This document shows, one piece after another, positions 46,157 to 54,037 of a DNA stretch of 64,000 nt (position 1 is its first letter; each line of letters begins with the position of its first letter). A program made the position numbers and the translations under genes. A model generated the notes under the pieces. The model made no database searches. It was given only the letters and a program-made list of their open reading frames with translations, and was not told the origin of the DNA. This stretch comes from Xanthobacteraceae bacterium (GTDB taxonomy: Bacteria; Pseudomonadota; Alphaproteobacteria; Rhizobiales; Xanthobacteraceae): the NCBI GenBank assembly GCA_029266425.1, contig JAQSWY010000001.1:62001-126000 (forward strand). The letters run 5' to 3'.

Positions 46157-46318
46157 GATGCGGATCCGGGCAAAAGTCGTGCGCGAGTGATTCAGAATGA
46201 TTTATGCCGCGCGGTTGTGCATCGCAGCAAGGTGCCTGGGGGCAGGGCAGCTATGCGTGCCTTGGGGGTGGGGAGGGGGCCACGCTGAGCGCCCCCCTTC
46301 TTCTCCCGCCCGTCAGCC

Positions 46319-46422
46319 GTCATCCCGGACTGCCGCAGGCCGATCCGGGGATCGTAGGAAGGTAATGCACGGGACTTCACGCGATCCCGGCTCTACGCCC
46401 TGCGGGCTCCGGCCGGGAGGAC
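46319..46422. repeat. PAL-A palindromic repeat, copy 11
   Basis: A full copy downstream of the antitoxin gene, in the CTCTACGCCCTGCGGGCTCCGG sub-type shared with copies 6 and 12. Confidence 0.8.
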
Positions 46423-46442
46423 GACGGATGGGGAAGAGGGGC

Positions 46443-46736
46443 TCACGCCGCTTTCGACGGCTCGACGGAAAGCGACAGGCCGAGCGCCTTCAGCACGCCG
46501 AGCAGCGTGGAGAGCTTCGGATCGCCGTCGGCGCTGAGCGCCTTGTAGAGCGCTTCGCGGGTGACGCCGGCTTCTTTCGCGACCTGGGTCATGCCCTTCG
46601 AACGGGCAATCGCGCCGAGCGTCGCGGTGATGACGGCGGCGTCGCCGTCCTCGAACGCGGCTTCGAGATAAGCGGCCACATCCTGCGCGCTCTCGATGTG
46701 ATCCGCCGGATCCCATCTCGTGGTCTCAATCGGCAT
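46443..46736 (-). CDS. Antitoxin of a RelE/HigB-like toxin-antitoxin pair (probable addiction module antidote)
   Basis: The 97-residue protein has a C-terminal helix-turn-helix (MTQVAKEAGVTREALYKALS, then KLSTLLGVLKALGLSL) of the HigA-like antidote family. ATG 46736 is chosen because AAGGAG lies 8 nt upstream; a GTG at 46745 would overlap the toxin stop. It should bind the toxin and repress the shared promoter. The antitoxin frame is intact although the toxin is shifted. Confidence 0.88.
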   Translation of the reverse strand: MPIETTRWDPADHIESAQDVAAYLEAAFEDGDAAVITATLGAIARSKGMTQVAKEAGVTREALYKALSADGDPKLSTLLGVLKALGLSLSVEPSKAA

Positions 46737-46741
46737 CGGAT

Positions 46742-47034
46742 TCACTCCTTCAATTCCCTGGCAAGGCGCTTGGCTTCAGTGATATCGCGATCCTGGCTGC
46801 TCTTGTCGCCGCCGGCCAACAGCACGATGAGAACGCTGCCACGCTGCACGAAATAGACCCGATAGCCTGGGCCGTAGTCGATCCGGAGTTCGCCGATGCC
46901 GTCGAAGAATTTGGCGTCACCCGGATTGCCATTGGCGAGACGAAGGATCCGGGTGTCGATACGCGCCTTGGCCCTGATGTCCCGCAGGCCGTGATCCATT
47001 TCGCGAATGACGGTGTCTGCCGGACTTCGATCAT
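46742..47034 (-). pseudogene. RelE/HigB-like toxin with frameshift near its N-terminus
   Basis: From ATG 47034 the frame reads MIEVRQTPSFAKW, the expected start of this toxin family, then loses similarity. The rest continues in another frame as HGLRDIRAKARIDTR through LRIDYGPGYRVYFVQRGSVLIVLLAGGDKSSQDRDI. A single-base deletion just after the TGG codon (about 46996) explains the break. An ATG at 46999 could still start an 85-residue form lacking the first strand. The product is probably inactive, unless the shift is a sequencing error or is bypassed by frameshifting. Confidence 0.8.
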
Positions 47035-47054
47035 CTGTGAATTATAGTTCACAG
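47035..47054 (-). promoter_or_regulatory. Promoter/operator of the toxin-antitoxin pair
   Basis: CTGTGAA and TTCACAG form a perfect inverted repeat around TTATAG. On the minus strand this contains TATAAT (47046-47041), so an autoregulator bound here would cover the -10 box. The toxin ATG at 47034 is only 6 nt from that box, suggesting a leaderless mRNA. Confidence 0.6.
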
Positions 47055-47106
47055 TAGAGCAATTTCAAGCGGGTAGGTAGGCCCCAAAACCGCATCAACA
47101 ATAGCC

Positions 47107-47208
47107 GTCAGCCCAGACGGCCGAAGGCCGATCCGGGATCGTAGAAGGTGCTGTGCGGGACTTCACGCGATCCCGGCTCTACGCCCTGCGGGCTCCGGCC
47201 GGGATGAC
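47107..47208. repeat. PAL-A palindromic repeat, copy 12
   Basis: A full copy between the toxin promoter and moaA; the left end is diverged (GTCAGCCCAG). Confidence 0.8.
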
Positions 47209-47251
47209 GACAGGTGGGGGAGGGTAGGAACCCGAACCGACGGCGGGGCGA

Positions 47252-48298
47252 TCAGCCCCCCGTCACGCTCATATGCCGGCGCACCGAGGGTGCCTGGCCC
47301 CTGCGGTCGATGACGAAATCATGGCCCTTGGGCTTGCGGCGGATGGCGTCGTCGAGCGCGGCGTGGAGCAGGTCGTCGCTCTCGGAAGCGCGCAGCGGCG
47401 CACGCAGATCCGCGGCGTCGTCCTGGCCGAGGCACATATAGAGCGTGCCGGTGCAGGTGACGCGGACGCGGTTGCAGCCCTCGCAGAAATTGTGGGTCAG
47501 GGGCGTGATGAAGCCGAGCCGGCCGCCGGTTTCCTTGATGCTCACATAGCGCGCCGGACCGCCGGTGCGGAACGGGATGTCCTCCAGCGTCCAGCGCTCC
47601 TCGAGGCGGGTGCGCACGAGGCTCAGCGGCAGGTACTGGTCGACCCGGTCGGAGCCGGTCTCGCCCATCGGCATGACCTCGATCAGCGACATGTCCATGC
47701 CGCGGCCGTGCGCCCATTCGATGAGGGAGGGGATCTCGTCCTCGTTCTCCTCGCGCAGCGCCACCGCGTTGAGCTTCACGTGAAGGCCCGCGCGCTGGGC
47801 GGCGTCGATGCCGGCGAGCACCTTCTTCAGGTCGCCCCAGCGGGTGAGCGCCCGGAAGCGGTCCTCATTCAGCGTGTCGAGGGAGACGTTCAGCCGCTTC
47901 ACGCCGCAGGCTTTGAGCTCGTCGGCGAAGCGGGCGAGCTGCGAGCCGTTGGTGGTCAGCGTCAGCTCTTCCAGCGCCCCGGTCTCGAGGTGCCGGCCGA
48001 GCGAGCGGAACAGCGTCATCACGTCCCGGCGCACCAGGGGCTCGCCGCCGGTGAGGCGCAGCTTCTTCACGCCACGGGCGACGAAGGCGGAGCACAGCCG
48101 GTCGAGCTCTTCCAGCGTCAGCAATTCCGGCTTCGGCAGGAAGGTCATGTGCTCGGCCATGCAATAGACGCACCGGAAATCGCAGCGATCCGTGACCGAG
48201 ACCCGCAGATAGTTCACCGCGCGGCCGAAGCTATCGACCAGCGGAAGACGCGGGGTTCCGAACTGCGCGGCGTCGAACGTGGGATGAAGACCGGCCAT
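47252..48298 (-). CDS. moaA: GTP 3',8-cyclase MoaA
   Basis: The 348-residue radical SAM enzyme catalyses the first step of molybdenum cofactor synthesis. The SAM cluster is C39-x3-C43-x2-C46 (RCDFRCVYC). The second cluster is [22 protein letters not shown], and the C-terminus ends in the essential Gly-Gly (SVTGG). Other Moa genes are not in the window. Confidence 0.97.
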   Translation of the reverse strand: MAGLHPTFDAAQFGTPRLPLVDSFGRAVNYLRVSVTDRCDFRCVYCMAEHMTFLPKPELLTLEELDRLCSAFVARGVKKLRLTGGEPLVRRDVMTLFRSLGRHLETGALEELTLTTNGSQLARFADELKACGVKRLNVSLDTLNEDRFRALTRWGDLKKVLAGIDAAQRAGLHVKLNAVALREENEDEIPSLIEWAHGRGMDMSLIEVMPMGETGSDRVDQYLPLSLVRTRLEERWTLEDIPFRTGGPARYVSIKETGGRLGFITPLTHNFCEGCNRVRVTCTGTLYMCLGQDDAADLRAPLRASESDDLLHAALDDAIRRKPKGHDFVIDRRGQAPSVRRHMSVTGG

Positions 48299-48507
48299 TG
48301 CATTTCCATGCCGGGGCGCGACTTTGAGGAAAGCGCCCGCTGTTTCACTTTGTTCTAATCGCCTGCCGCCCCGCTGCCAAGGCGGCGTCGCCTATCGCCC
48401 GATAGCGGAAACCGCTCAAGCAGTAACGTTTCCGGCAACGATGCCCGTATCTTGGCGCGAAGACGCGCTCCCATTATGTGGGGGCGAGATCCTCGAGGAG
48501 AAGACCC

Positions 48508-48888
48508 GTGACCGATGCCTGGCCCACCGAGATCCGCCTGCACAAGGACCGCCGCACGCTCACCGTCGCCTTCGACGACGGCGTGAGCTTCGCGCTGCCC
48601 GCCGAGTATCTGAGGGTGGAGAGCCCCTCCGCCGAGGTGCAGGGCCATTCGCCCTCTGACCGGCAACTGGTGCCCGGCAAGCGCGAGGTGCGCATCTCCG
48701 AGGTGATCCCGGTCGGGCATTATGCGGTGCGGCTGGTCTTCGACGACGGCCATTCCACCGGCATCTTCACCTGGGACACCTTCGCCACCCTCGGCCGCGA
48801 GCAGGACGAGCGCTGGAAGCGCTATCTGCAGGAGATGGCGGCGAAGAACCTCTCGCGCGACGGGGCGGGGACGGCGCGGGCGCATTGA
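48508..48888 (+). CDS. DUF971-domain protein
   Basis: The 126-residue protein has the DUF971 pattern TEIRLHKDRRTLTVAFDDG, FALPAEYLRVESPSAEVQGH and GHYAVRLVFDDGHSTGIFTWDTF. The same fold forms the N-terminal domain of gamma-butyrobetaine hydroxylase, and stand-alone versions are linked to Mrp and Fe-S proteins. The start is GTG 48508 with GAGGAG upstream. It is divergent from moaA. Confidence 0.88.
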   Translation: MTDAWPTEIRLHKDRRTLTVAFDDGVSFALPAEYLRVESPSAEVQGHSPSDRQLVPGKREVRISEVIPVGHYAVRLVFDDGHSTGIFTWDTFATLGREQDERWKRYLQEMAAKNLSRDGAGTARAH

Positions 48889-48913
48889 GGGGTGGTGCTC
48901 TGGGGGCGTTTGC

Positions 48914-48950
48914 TCATCCCGAGTGCCGCCACAGGCGGCCTCGAAGGATG
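48914..48950. repeat. PAL-B half copy (6)
   Basis: Only the right half (TCATCCCGAGTGCC to CCTCGAAGGATG) remains, 26 nt after the DUF971 gene. Confidence 0.7.
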
Positions 48951-49052
48951 CTGAAGCAGGACGACGTCTTTTCCTCCCCGCAAACGGGAGGCAATAAAGC
49001 AGAAGGGCCGGCTTGCGCCGACCCCTCCACCACTTGCCCCCGCAGGCGAAAA

Positions 49053-49685
49053 TCAGTGCTGGATATAGACCGTCGCGCCGACCCGGACCCGGTCATAGAG
49101 GTCCATCACGTCGTCATTGGTCATGCGGAAACAGCCGGACGACACCGCCTGGCCGATGGTCTCCGGCTCGTTGGAGCCGTGAATGCGGTAGAGCGAGGAG
49201 CCGAGATACAGCGCCCGCGCGCCGAGCGGATTGTCGATGCCGCCGGGCATGTAGCGCGGCAGGTCGGGGCGGCGCTTCAGCATCTGCGCCGGTGGCGTCC
49301 AGCCCGGCCATTCGGCCTTGCGCGAGACCGACTTCACGCCCGACCAGCGGAAGCCGTCGCGCCCGACGCCGATGCCGTATTTCAGCGCGGTGCCGTTGCC
49401 CTGCACCAGATAGAGCCGGCGCTCGCTGGTGCGGATGACGATGGTGCCGGGCCGATACCGCCCCTCGAACGCCACGGTCTGGCGCGGGATCGGCGAGCCG
49501 GAATAGCCGAGGCCGCGGCGCGGGCCGTTGCCGAAGTTCGAGGGCCGGAAATCGGCTCCCGTGAACAGCGCGATGAATGGATTGTCGGTACTTTCGCGGG
49601 CCATTGCCGGCGCTGCCCCGGCAAGGCTTACACTCGCGATGAATGCCGCCACGGCAAGCTTCGTCAGTCGCATCGTCAGCCCCAT
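49053..49685 (-). CDS. L,D-transpeptidase (YkuD/ErfK family)
   Basis: The 210-residue exported protein has a signal peptide ending at APAMA. The YkuD catalytic motif is IHGSNEPETIGQAVSSGCFRM, with the nucleophile near Cys185. It makes 3-3 peptidoglycan cross-links or attaches proteins to the wall. ATG 49673 (MRLTKLAVAAF) is an alternative start. Many paralogues of this size exist in Rhizobiales. Confidence 0.92.
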   Translation of the reverse strand: MGLTMRLTKLAVAAFIASVSLAGAAPAMARESTDNPFIALFTGADFRPSNFGNGPRRGLGYSGSPIPRQTVAFEGRYRPGTIVIRTSERRLYLVQGNGTALKYGIGVGRDGFRWSGVKSVSRKAEWPGWTPPAQMLKRRPDLPRYMPGGIDNPLGARALYLGSSLYRIHGSNEPETIGQAVSSGCFRMTNDDVMDLYDRVRVGATVYIQH

Positions 49686-50056
49686 TTTTGACGTCCGATC
49701 GCCTTATTGGCCCCGGCCGCTGAATGCTCGATGAACCGCCCGCTCGTTCATCGCACTCCCCCGGCCGCGAGGCGGCCCTGATGCGCGTGGCTTGTGCGGG
49801 TGGCTTCCGCGAAGGAAACAAGCAAGGGGGAGTATTGCGGCGGAATACAAACAATGCGTTGACGTTCGCGTGACGGGGCAGCGACTTGGCCGCCAGTGCG
49901 GCCTTCCTGCAACAGGTGGGGGTAGCGGGGAGGGTGTTTTGCACGGGCAACCTTCGAGGCCGGCATTGCCGGACTCTCAGGAGGTCGCTTTCAGAAGAAC
50001 AGCCTCATCCTGAGAGCGAGCCTCGAAGGATGCTCATGTCAAGCGCCGCCACAATC
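49686..50056. other. 371-nt intergenic region upstream of the L,D-transpeptidase
   Basis: It contains PAL-B copy 7 at its far end. The 49690-49900 part should hold the transpeptidase promoter. No gene is seen. Confidence 0.5.
49951..50032. repeat. PAL-B palindromic repeat, copy 7
   Basis: A shortened copy that lacks part of the left inner box (ACTCTCAGGAGG) but keeps both outer arms. Confidence 0.75.
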
Positions 50057-50509
50057 TCAACGCCAAAGCCCGAACTCGGCCCATTTCTCCTCGGGGATCG
50101 GGCCGATCACCTTGTAACGGAAATCGGTCGCGCTCATGTGGTCCGGGGCGAGGGTGCAGGCGAAGCTGAAGCGGAACCATGTGTCGCCGAGGCGCAGCGC
50201 GCCGCCATCGCCGGTCACCTTGTCGCCGGTGACCTTCGGCGCCGCCGCGGCGTCGATCAGCACACGGTCGGTCTTCTTGTAGTCGGCGTCGCGACCCAAA
50301 GCCTTCATCGCGCTGAGGTCGCACACCTGCGAGATCCGCTCGGCCGGATCGAGCTTCATCAGGCTCTGTTCCAGCTTGTCGGCGGTGTTGCCGCGGCTCT
50401 TCGCCGATACGGGGGCGATGCTCGCCGAGACAAGCATGGCGGGCAGCGCCAGCGCACCGAGCGCGGCGGCGAGCAAGACGAGGCGCCGTGCGGGATTGAA
50501 GTCGACCAT
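50057..50509 (-). CDS. DUF930-domain exported protein
   Basis: About 150 residues: a signal peptide (ARRLVLLAAALGALALPAML, ending near SAKS) and a DUF930 domain with KLDPAERISQVCDLSAMKAL, PDHMSATDFRYKVIGPIPEEKWAEFGLW and two cysteines that could pair. ATGs at 50524 and 50551 are alternative starts. The function of the family is unknown. Confidence 0.8.
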   Translation of the reverse strand: MVDFNPARRLVLLAAALGALALPAMLVSASIAPVSAKSRGNTADKLEQSLMKLDPAERISQVCDLSAMKALGRDADYKKTDRVLIDAAAAPKVTGDKVTGDGGALRLGDTWFRFSFACTLAPDHMSATDFRYKVIGPIPEEKWAEFGLWR

Positions 50510-50628
50510 GGCTATCCGGACCATCGGTGCATCCGAGCACCGGTAATCCATTTCGGCAAACGAGAAAACCCCCGCGCAACGTCAGGTCGGCGGGGGATCG
50601 CAACGGGTGCGGAGAGGTGGCCTATGCC

Positions 50629-50850
50629 TCAATAAGGCCGCGAACCGGCGCGGCTGCGCACCCGGCGCCCCGGCCCACGCAAGGCTTTGACCTTCCCCCA
50701 CAGGCGCGCCACCAGATACGGAACCCAGAGGGGCAATTGCGAATAGGGATGCCCGGTCGGCAGTAGCACGCCGTGATAACGCGCGCGCCCAGCCTCGAAA
50801 CGGGCTCGGCGCGCGGACATCGGCTCCGGGTAACGTGTCCAGCTCGTCAT
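50629..50850 (-). CDS. Small basic hypothetical protein
   Basis: The 73-residue, Arg-rich protein starts MTSWTRYPEPMSARRARFEAG with GAGGTAG upstream and ends RSRAGSRPY. A mildly hydrophobic middle (PLWVPYLVARLW) is present. No family is recognised. Confidence 0.45.
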   Translation of the reverse strand: MTSWTRYPEPMSARRARFEAGRARYHGVLLPTGHPYSQLPLWVPYLVARLWGKVKALRGPGRRVRSRAGSRPY

Positions 50851-51292
50851 GGCAGCTACCTCGTCATCGCGTTGAGACAGCGGGTTCATGCGGTCATCTA
50901 TAGTGTGCATCGCAACATGACGAAAAATTGGCAGGAAAGCGAATTTTCGCAAGTCGAATTCTAGGGGCGTACCAACAATCTGCTCGATTTACCGGCAAAT
51001 CCAACCTCAATGGCGCGTAATTGCCTTGGCGCAACGGAAGTTCCGTGTGCGGCGCGGTATAAGAGTGCTGCATTGCGCTGCGTCATGATACCGGCGCCCG
51101 GATTTTTCCGGATGGTGGCAGGGTTTTCCGGGGCGCCGCTGTAACGGTATTTTGAAAAGCCGGGATTCGCGGATTCCAGGAATGGCCGTCGTCCCCGGCC
51201 TTGTGCCGGGGATCTCGATTTCCGGACAGCGCATCGGAGGCCGAGATGGCCGGCACGAGGCCGGCCATGACGGTGAGAATGGCGCGCGCCCC
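50851..51292. other. 442-nt intergenic region at the left edge of the prophage-like segment
   Basis: Apart from PAL-C copy 4 at its right end nothing recognisable is seen. It is somewhat more AT-rich around 50915-51000. Confidence 0.4.
51188..51271. repeat. PAL-C palindromic repeat, copy 4
   Basis: A full copy of the GGCCTTGTGCC sub-type with CTCGATTTCC in its centre. Confidence 0.8.
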
Positions 51293-51517
51293 TCACTCCG
51301 TCTCGTCGCCGTCGCGTACGCTTTCGGCCAGCTCGTCGAATTCGCGCTGGATGCGGCGTATGTGGGTGCCGAGCTCGTCGAGCCGCTCGGTCAGTTCGTC
51401 GATCGGCTGAGCGCCGAGATTGTCGATGCCCCACACCGCGTCGGCGATGGCGTCGTCGATGGAGAGGATGAGCTCGCTGAGCCGGGTCATGCCTGCCTCG
51501 TTCCGGATGATCGTCAT
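51293..51517 (-). CDS. Small acidic coiled-coil protein
   Basis: The 74-residue protein (MTIIRNEAGMTRLSELILS to RDGDETE) is predicted almost fully helical with heptad-like leucines (DELTERLDELGTHIRRIQREFDEL). It starts 8 nt after the preceding gene ends. No family is recognised; the position suggests a phage early protein. Confidence 0.6.
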   Translation of the reverse strand: MTIIRNEAGMTRLSELILSIDDAIADAVWGIDNLGAQPIDELTERLDELGTHIRRIQREFDELAESVRDGDETE

Positions 51518-51525
51518 GTTGATGG

Positions 51526-51846
51526 TCACGCGGCGCGAAGGCCGCGGCGGGTGAAATGGGTGGAGTGGTGCGCGGCCTCGCCGGCGATGCCGTAGCGCGC
51601 GGCCTCCTCGCTCAGCGCCTCGGCGGCGTCGGCCTCGTCGAGCAGGGCGATGAAATCCCCGGCGGGCGAGGCGATATCCTGCGCATAGGCGGCGATGGCT
51701 CGATCGAACCCGGCCTCGTCGAACCGCCCGGACTGCCGCGCCGCCTCCGCGCAGATACCCCGCATCGCACGCGCCCAAGCCTCGTTGACATCGACGACGC
51801 GGCGCTTGAGCGCGGGGAAATCGAGCTGCGGCACGGGCGCCTCCAT
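51526..51846 (-). CDS. Hypothetical early protein of the prophage-like segment
   Basis: The 106-residue protein (MEAPVPQLDFPALKRRVVDV to RRGLRAA) is acidic and helical, with no recognised family. Its promoter region carries two of the four operator-like sites matched to the S24 repressor, so it is probably the first gene of a repressed leftward operon. Confidence 0.6.
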   Translation of the reverse strand: MEAPVPQLDFPALKRRVVDVNEAWARAMRGICAEAARQSGRFDEAGFDRAIAAYAQDIASPAGDFIALLDEADAAEALSEEAARYGIAGEAAHHSTHFTRRGLRAA

Positions 51847-51866
51847 CAGGGTTGGTGGAGATAAGT

Positions 51867-51881
51867 TTGCGCTATGAGAAA
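51867..51881. promoter_or_regulatory. Repressor operator-like site O1
   Basis: TTGCGCTATGAGAAA matches the shared pattern TTGCgcnnTGAGcAA and lies 20 nt upstream of the 106-residue gene. Confidence 0.45.
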
Positions 51882-51900
51882 ATTAAGTCAAGCGAGAAAA

Positions 51901-51915
51901 TTGCTCTGTGAGCAA
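51901..51915. promoter_or_regulatory. Repressor operator-like site O2
   Basis: TTGCTCTGTGAGCAA is a perfect inverted repeat with 6-bp arms, extended by A and T on either side. It is the best match to the pattern. Confidence 0.55.
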
Positions 51916-51961
51916 TTAAAATGGTTAACCACCGTCACCCCACAGCCCTCACCCCAGAGCC

Positions 51962-52060
51962 GTCATCCCGGACGGCCGCAGGCCGAGCCCGGGTCGTAGG
52001 AAGGTGTTGATCGGGACTTCACGCGATCCCGGCTCTCCGCTTCGCTGCGGCCGGGATGAC
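51962..52060. repeat. PAL-A palindromic repeat, copy 13
   Basis: A full copy between the repressor 3' end and the early operon promoter. Confidence 0.85.
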
Positions 52061-52096
52061 GGCTGTGGGATCGGGGGGAGGGGAGCAGAGCGCCAC

Positions 52097-52825
52097 TCAC
52101 CGCCGCGAGGCGAACACCACGACGTGCACCGAGAGCACCTCGGCCTGCTCGAAGCTGATCTCCATCTCCGGATTGTACTGCTTCACGATCAGCTTGGTCG
52201 GCGTGCGCTTCACCAGTTCCTTGATGAAGCCTTCCGGCGCATCGGCCTCGTCGTGCGGGCGCAATTGCACGATGACGTCGTCGCCGATGCGGGCGGAGAG
52301 GTTCGGGTTCACCCAGGCGAGCTGGCCGGGTTTGAAGGACGGCACCATGCTGTCGCCGGTGACGTAGACCGCATAGGCATTGGCCGCGTTCTTGAGTTCC
52401 GGCGGGCAGCCGACCATGTCGAGACGTTCGCCGTTGAACTTCATACGCCCGTCACTGCCCCCTACCGCAACACCATAAACGGGAATTTGCCGCTCCGGCA
52501 ATTCCGGCGCGGGGATAGGCGCAGAGATGTTCGCCTTCACCGGCGACTGCCGGCGCAGCGGCACCACATTGTCCTGCACCAGCGCCGAGGCAGGCGCGCG
52601 CATCTGCAGCGAGACCGGCGCATCCGCACCGAAGAACGCCTCCATGGTCGGCACCCACACCAGTTCGATGGTCTGGTAGCCTTTGCCCTTCTCGGGCTTC
52701 AGCATCTTCGAGATCGCGGCCTCGCCGATGCCGAGCAGATGCGCGAGCTCGCGCTTAGAGCCGCGGCCGCGCTTGGCGAAGCCGGCCGCCATCCATGCGC
52801 GCAACTGGTCCTGGATATCCTGCAT
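52097..52825 (-). CDS. Prophage-type repressor, HTH plus S24 peptidase domain
   Basis: The 242-residue LexA/CI-like protein has a helix-turn-helix near 23-42 (SKRELAHLLGIGEAAISKML) and a C-terminal S24 autopeptidase with nucleophile Ser159 in VTGDSMVPSFKPGQLAWVN and lysine region KLIVKQYN. RecA-stimulated self-cleavage would lift repression. ATG 52825 is used; a longer frame runs through the opposite promoter region. Four operator-like sites flank the gene. Confidence 0.9.
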   Translation of the reverse strand: MQDIQDQLRAWMAAGFAKRGRGSKRELAHLLGIGEAAISKMLKPEKGKGYQTIELVWVPTMEAFFGADAPVSLQMRAPASALVQDNVVPLRRQSPVKANISAPIPAPELPERQIPVYGVAVGGSDGRMKFNGERLDMVGCPPELKNAANAYAVYVTGDSMVPSFKPGQLAWVNPNLSARIGDDVIVQLRPHDEADAPEGFIKELVKRTPTKLIVKQYNPEMEISFEQAEVLSVHVVVFASRR

Positions 52826-52859
52826 GGCGTCATCTTTGCGCTGTGGGCAAAAAATCATA

Positions 52860-52874
52860 TTTCTATGATCGCAA
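52860..52874. promoter_or_regulatory. Repressor operator-like site O3
   Basis: On the minus strand TTGCGATCATAGAAA resembles O1. It overlaps the likely promoter of the repressor gene (TATGAT just downstream). Confidence 0.4.
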
Positions 52875-52893
52875 ATATTCCCTTGACATAAAT

Positions 52894-52908
52894 TTGCGCC
52901 TTGAGCAA
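52894..52908. promoter_or_regulatory. Repressor operator-like site O4
   Basis: TTGCGCCTTGAGCAA differs from O2 at four central positions. It lies just after a rightward -35-like TTGACA (52883-52888), in the position expected for the spacer/-10 region. Confidence 0.5.
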
Positions 52909-53026
52909 ACTTTTTCGCATCACGCCGGTTCGGAACGCCGCGCCCCGCATCCTCGAGCCCACCATTGAACACCCAAGCCCGGCCTGCCCGCGCACGCCGT
53001 CGCTCGCTCCATTGAAGGAACAAAAC

Positions 53027-53215
53027 ATGAACTTCATGCTCCAGCACGCGCCCGCCGGCCAGTCGGCGCGCTGCTTGAACATCCTTCGAGGCTCGCGAGG
53101 CTCGCACCTCAGGATGAGGTCGCACTTGCAGACACAACCTCATCCTGAGGTGCCGCCGCAGGCGGCCTCGAAGGATGCCCACCCCGTGCGTTCCCTGCGG
53201 AGGGCCGGCCGATGA
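53027..53215 (+). CDS. Small ORF with in-frame PAL-B insertion
   Basis: A 62-codon frame opens at ATG 53027 behind GAAGGAAC, encodes MNFMLQHAPAGQSAR, then crosses a whole PAL-B repeat in frame, and resumes with HPVRSLRRAGR before overlapping the next ATG (ATGA). It may be a short early phage gene enlarged by the repeat, or only a coupled leader. No family is recognised. Confidence 0.4.
   Translation: MNFMLQHAPAGQSARCLNILRGSRGSHLRMRSHLQTQPHPEVPPQAASKDAHPVRSLRRAGR
53080..53177. repeat. PAL-B palindromic repeat, copy 8
   Basis: A full copy inside the small ORF at 53027-53215; its length keeps that frame open. Confidence 0.85.
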
Positions 53216-53883
53216 CCGAACCCCATCGCCGCCCGTCCATGCCGCGCGTGCTCTGGCTGGAGCGCGACCGCGTGCCGCCGCCGCCTCCGCCGCCCGAGCC
53301 GCCCGAACCGCCGCTGCTGTTCCGGCCGAAGAGCCCGGTGCGCGAGAGGCTGTTCCCCTCGGCGCGGCCGATCGCCCGCGGCATCGTGCGGGTGCGGCAG
53401 GGCGAGGGGGTGCGCCTCGAGCTGCGCGTCAGCCCGCCTCCGCCGCGCCCCGTGCCGGATGAGGACGACGCGCCGCCGCTGCACCACGCCGGCACGCTTG
53501 GTCGCGACTGGCTGCGCATTGGTGCGCGGCGCGGCCGCGGCAAGGTGGCCGTTCCGCGGATCCTCGCCGCGGTGGCCGCGCATTACGATGTCGAGGTCGC
53601 GGAGATCCTCGCCCATCGCCGCACCGCGCATCTGGTGATCCCGCGCCAGGTGGCGATGTATCTCGCCAAGGCGCTCACCGGCCGCTCGCTGCCCGATATC
53701 GGCCGGCGCTTCGGTGGGCGCGACCACACCACCATCCTGCACGGCGTGCGCAAGATCGCGGCGCTGATGCAGCGCGACGCCGAGCTGGCGGAGGTTGTGG
53801 CGGAGCTGACGGCGCATCTGGTGGGGGGCGATCGGCGTGAACATCCCTCAATGCCCACGCCAAGCGTGGGCACCTCAGGATGA
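53212..53883 (+). CDS. DnaA domain IV-like DNA-binding protein
   Basis: The 223-residue protein has a Pro/Arg-rich first 110 residues and a DnaA C-terminal (domain IV) fold at about 113-190, with the DnaA signature GGRDHTTILHGVRKI at 168-182. No AAA+ domain is present. Stand-alone copies occur in alphaproteobacterial phages and may bind DnaA boxes to direct or block replication. The last 14 residues and the stop codon lie in PAL-B copy 9. Confidence 0.85.
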   Translation: MTEPHRRPSMPRVLWLERDRVPPPPPPPEPPEPPLLFRPKSPVRERLFPSARPIARGIVRVRQGEGVRLELRVSPPPPRPVPDEDDAPPLHHAGTLGRDWLRIGARRGRGKVAVPRILAAVAAHYDVEVAEILAHRRTAHLVIPRQVAMYLAKALTGRSLPDIGRRFGGRDHTTILHGVRKIAALMQRDAELAEVVAELTAHLVGGDRREHPSMPTPSVGTSG

Positions 53884-53942
53884 GGTTCATCTCCAAGCAC
53901 AACCTCATCCCGAGGTGCCGCCGCAGGCGGCCTCGAAGGATG
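53842..53942. repeat. PAL-B palindromic repeat, copy 9
   Basis: A full copy overlapping the 3' end of the DnaA-like gene, with a diverged left arm (CCCTCAATGCCCACGCC). Confidence 0.8.
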
Positions 53943-54037
53943 CTCGCCAGCGCGCCGTGCCGGCCACTCTCCCCCTCAACCCAGCCCTCTCCCGGACGGG
54001 GAGAGGGGGCGACGCCGCGCGCCCCGGGAGCCCACCC

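Noticed and set aside
46750-47052. The 100-codon frame through the toxin start as a complete gene
   Set aside because: Only its first ~13 codons from ATG 47034 resemble the toxin family; the rest is out of frame with the toxin body.
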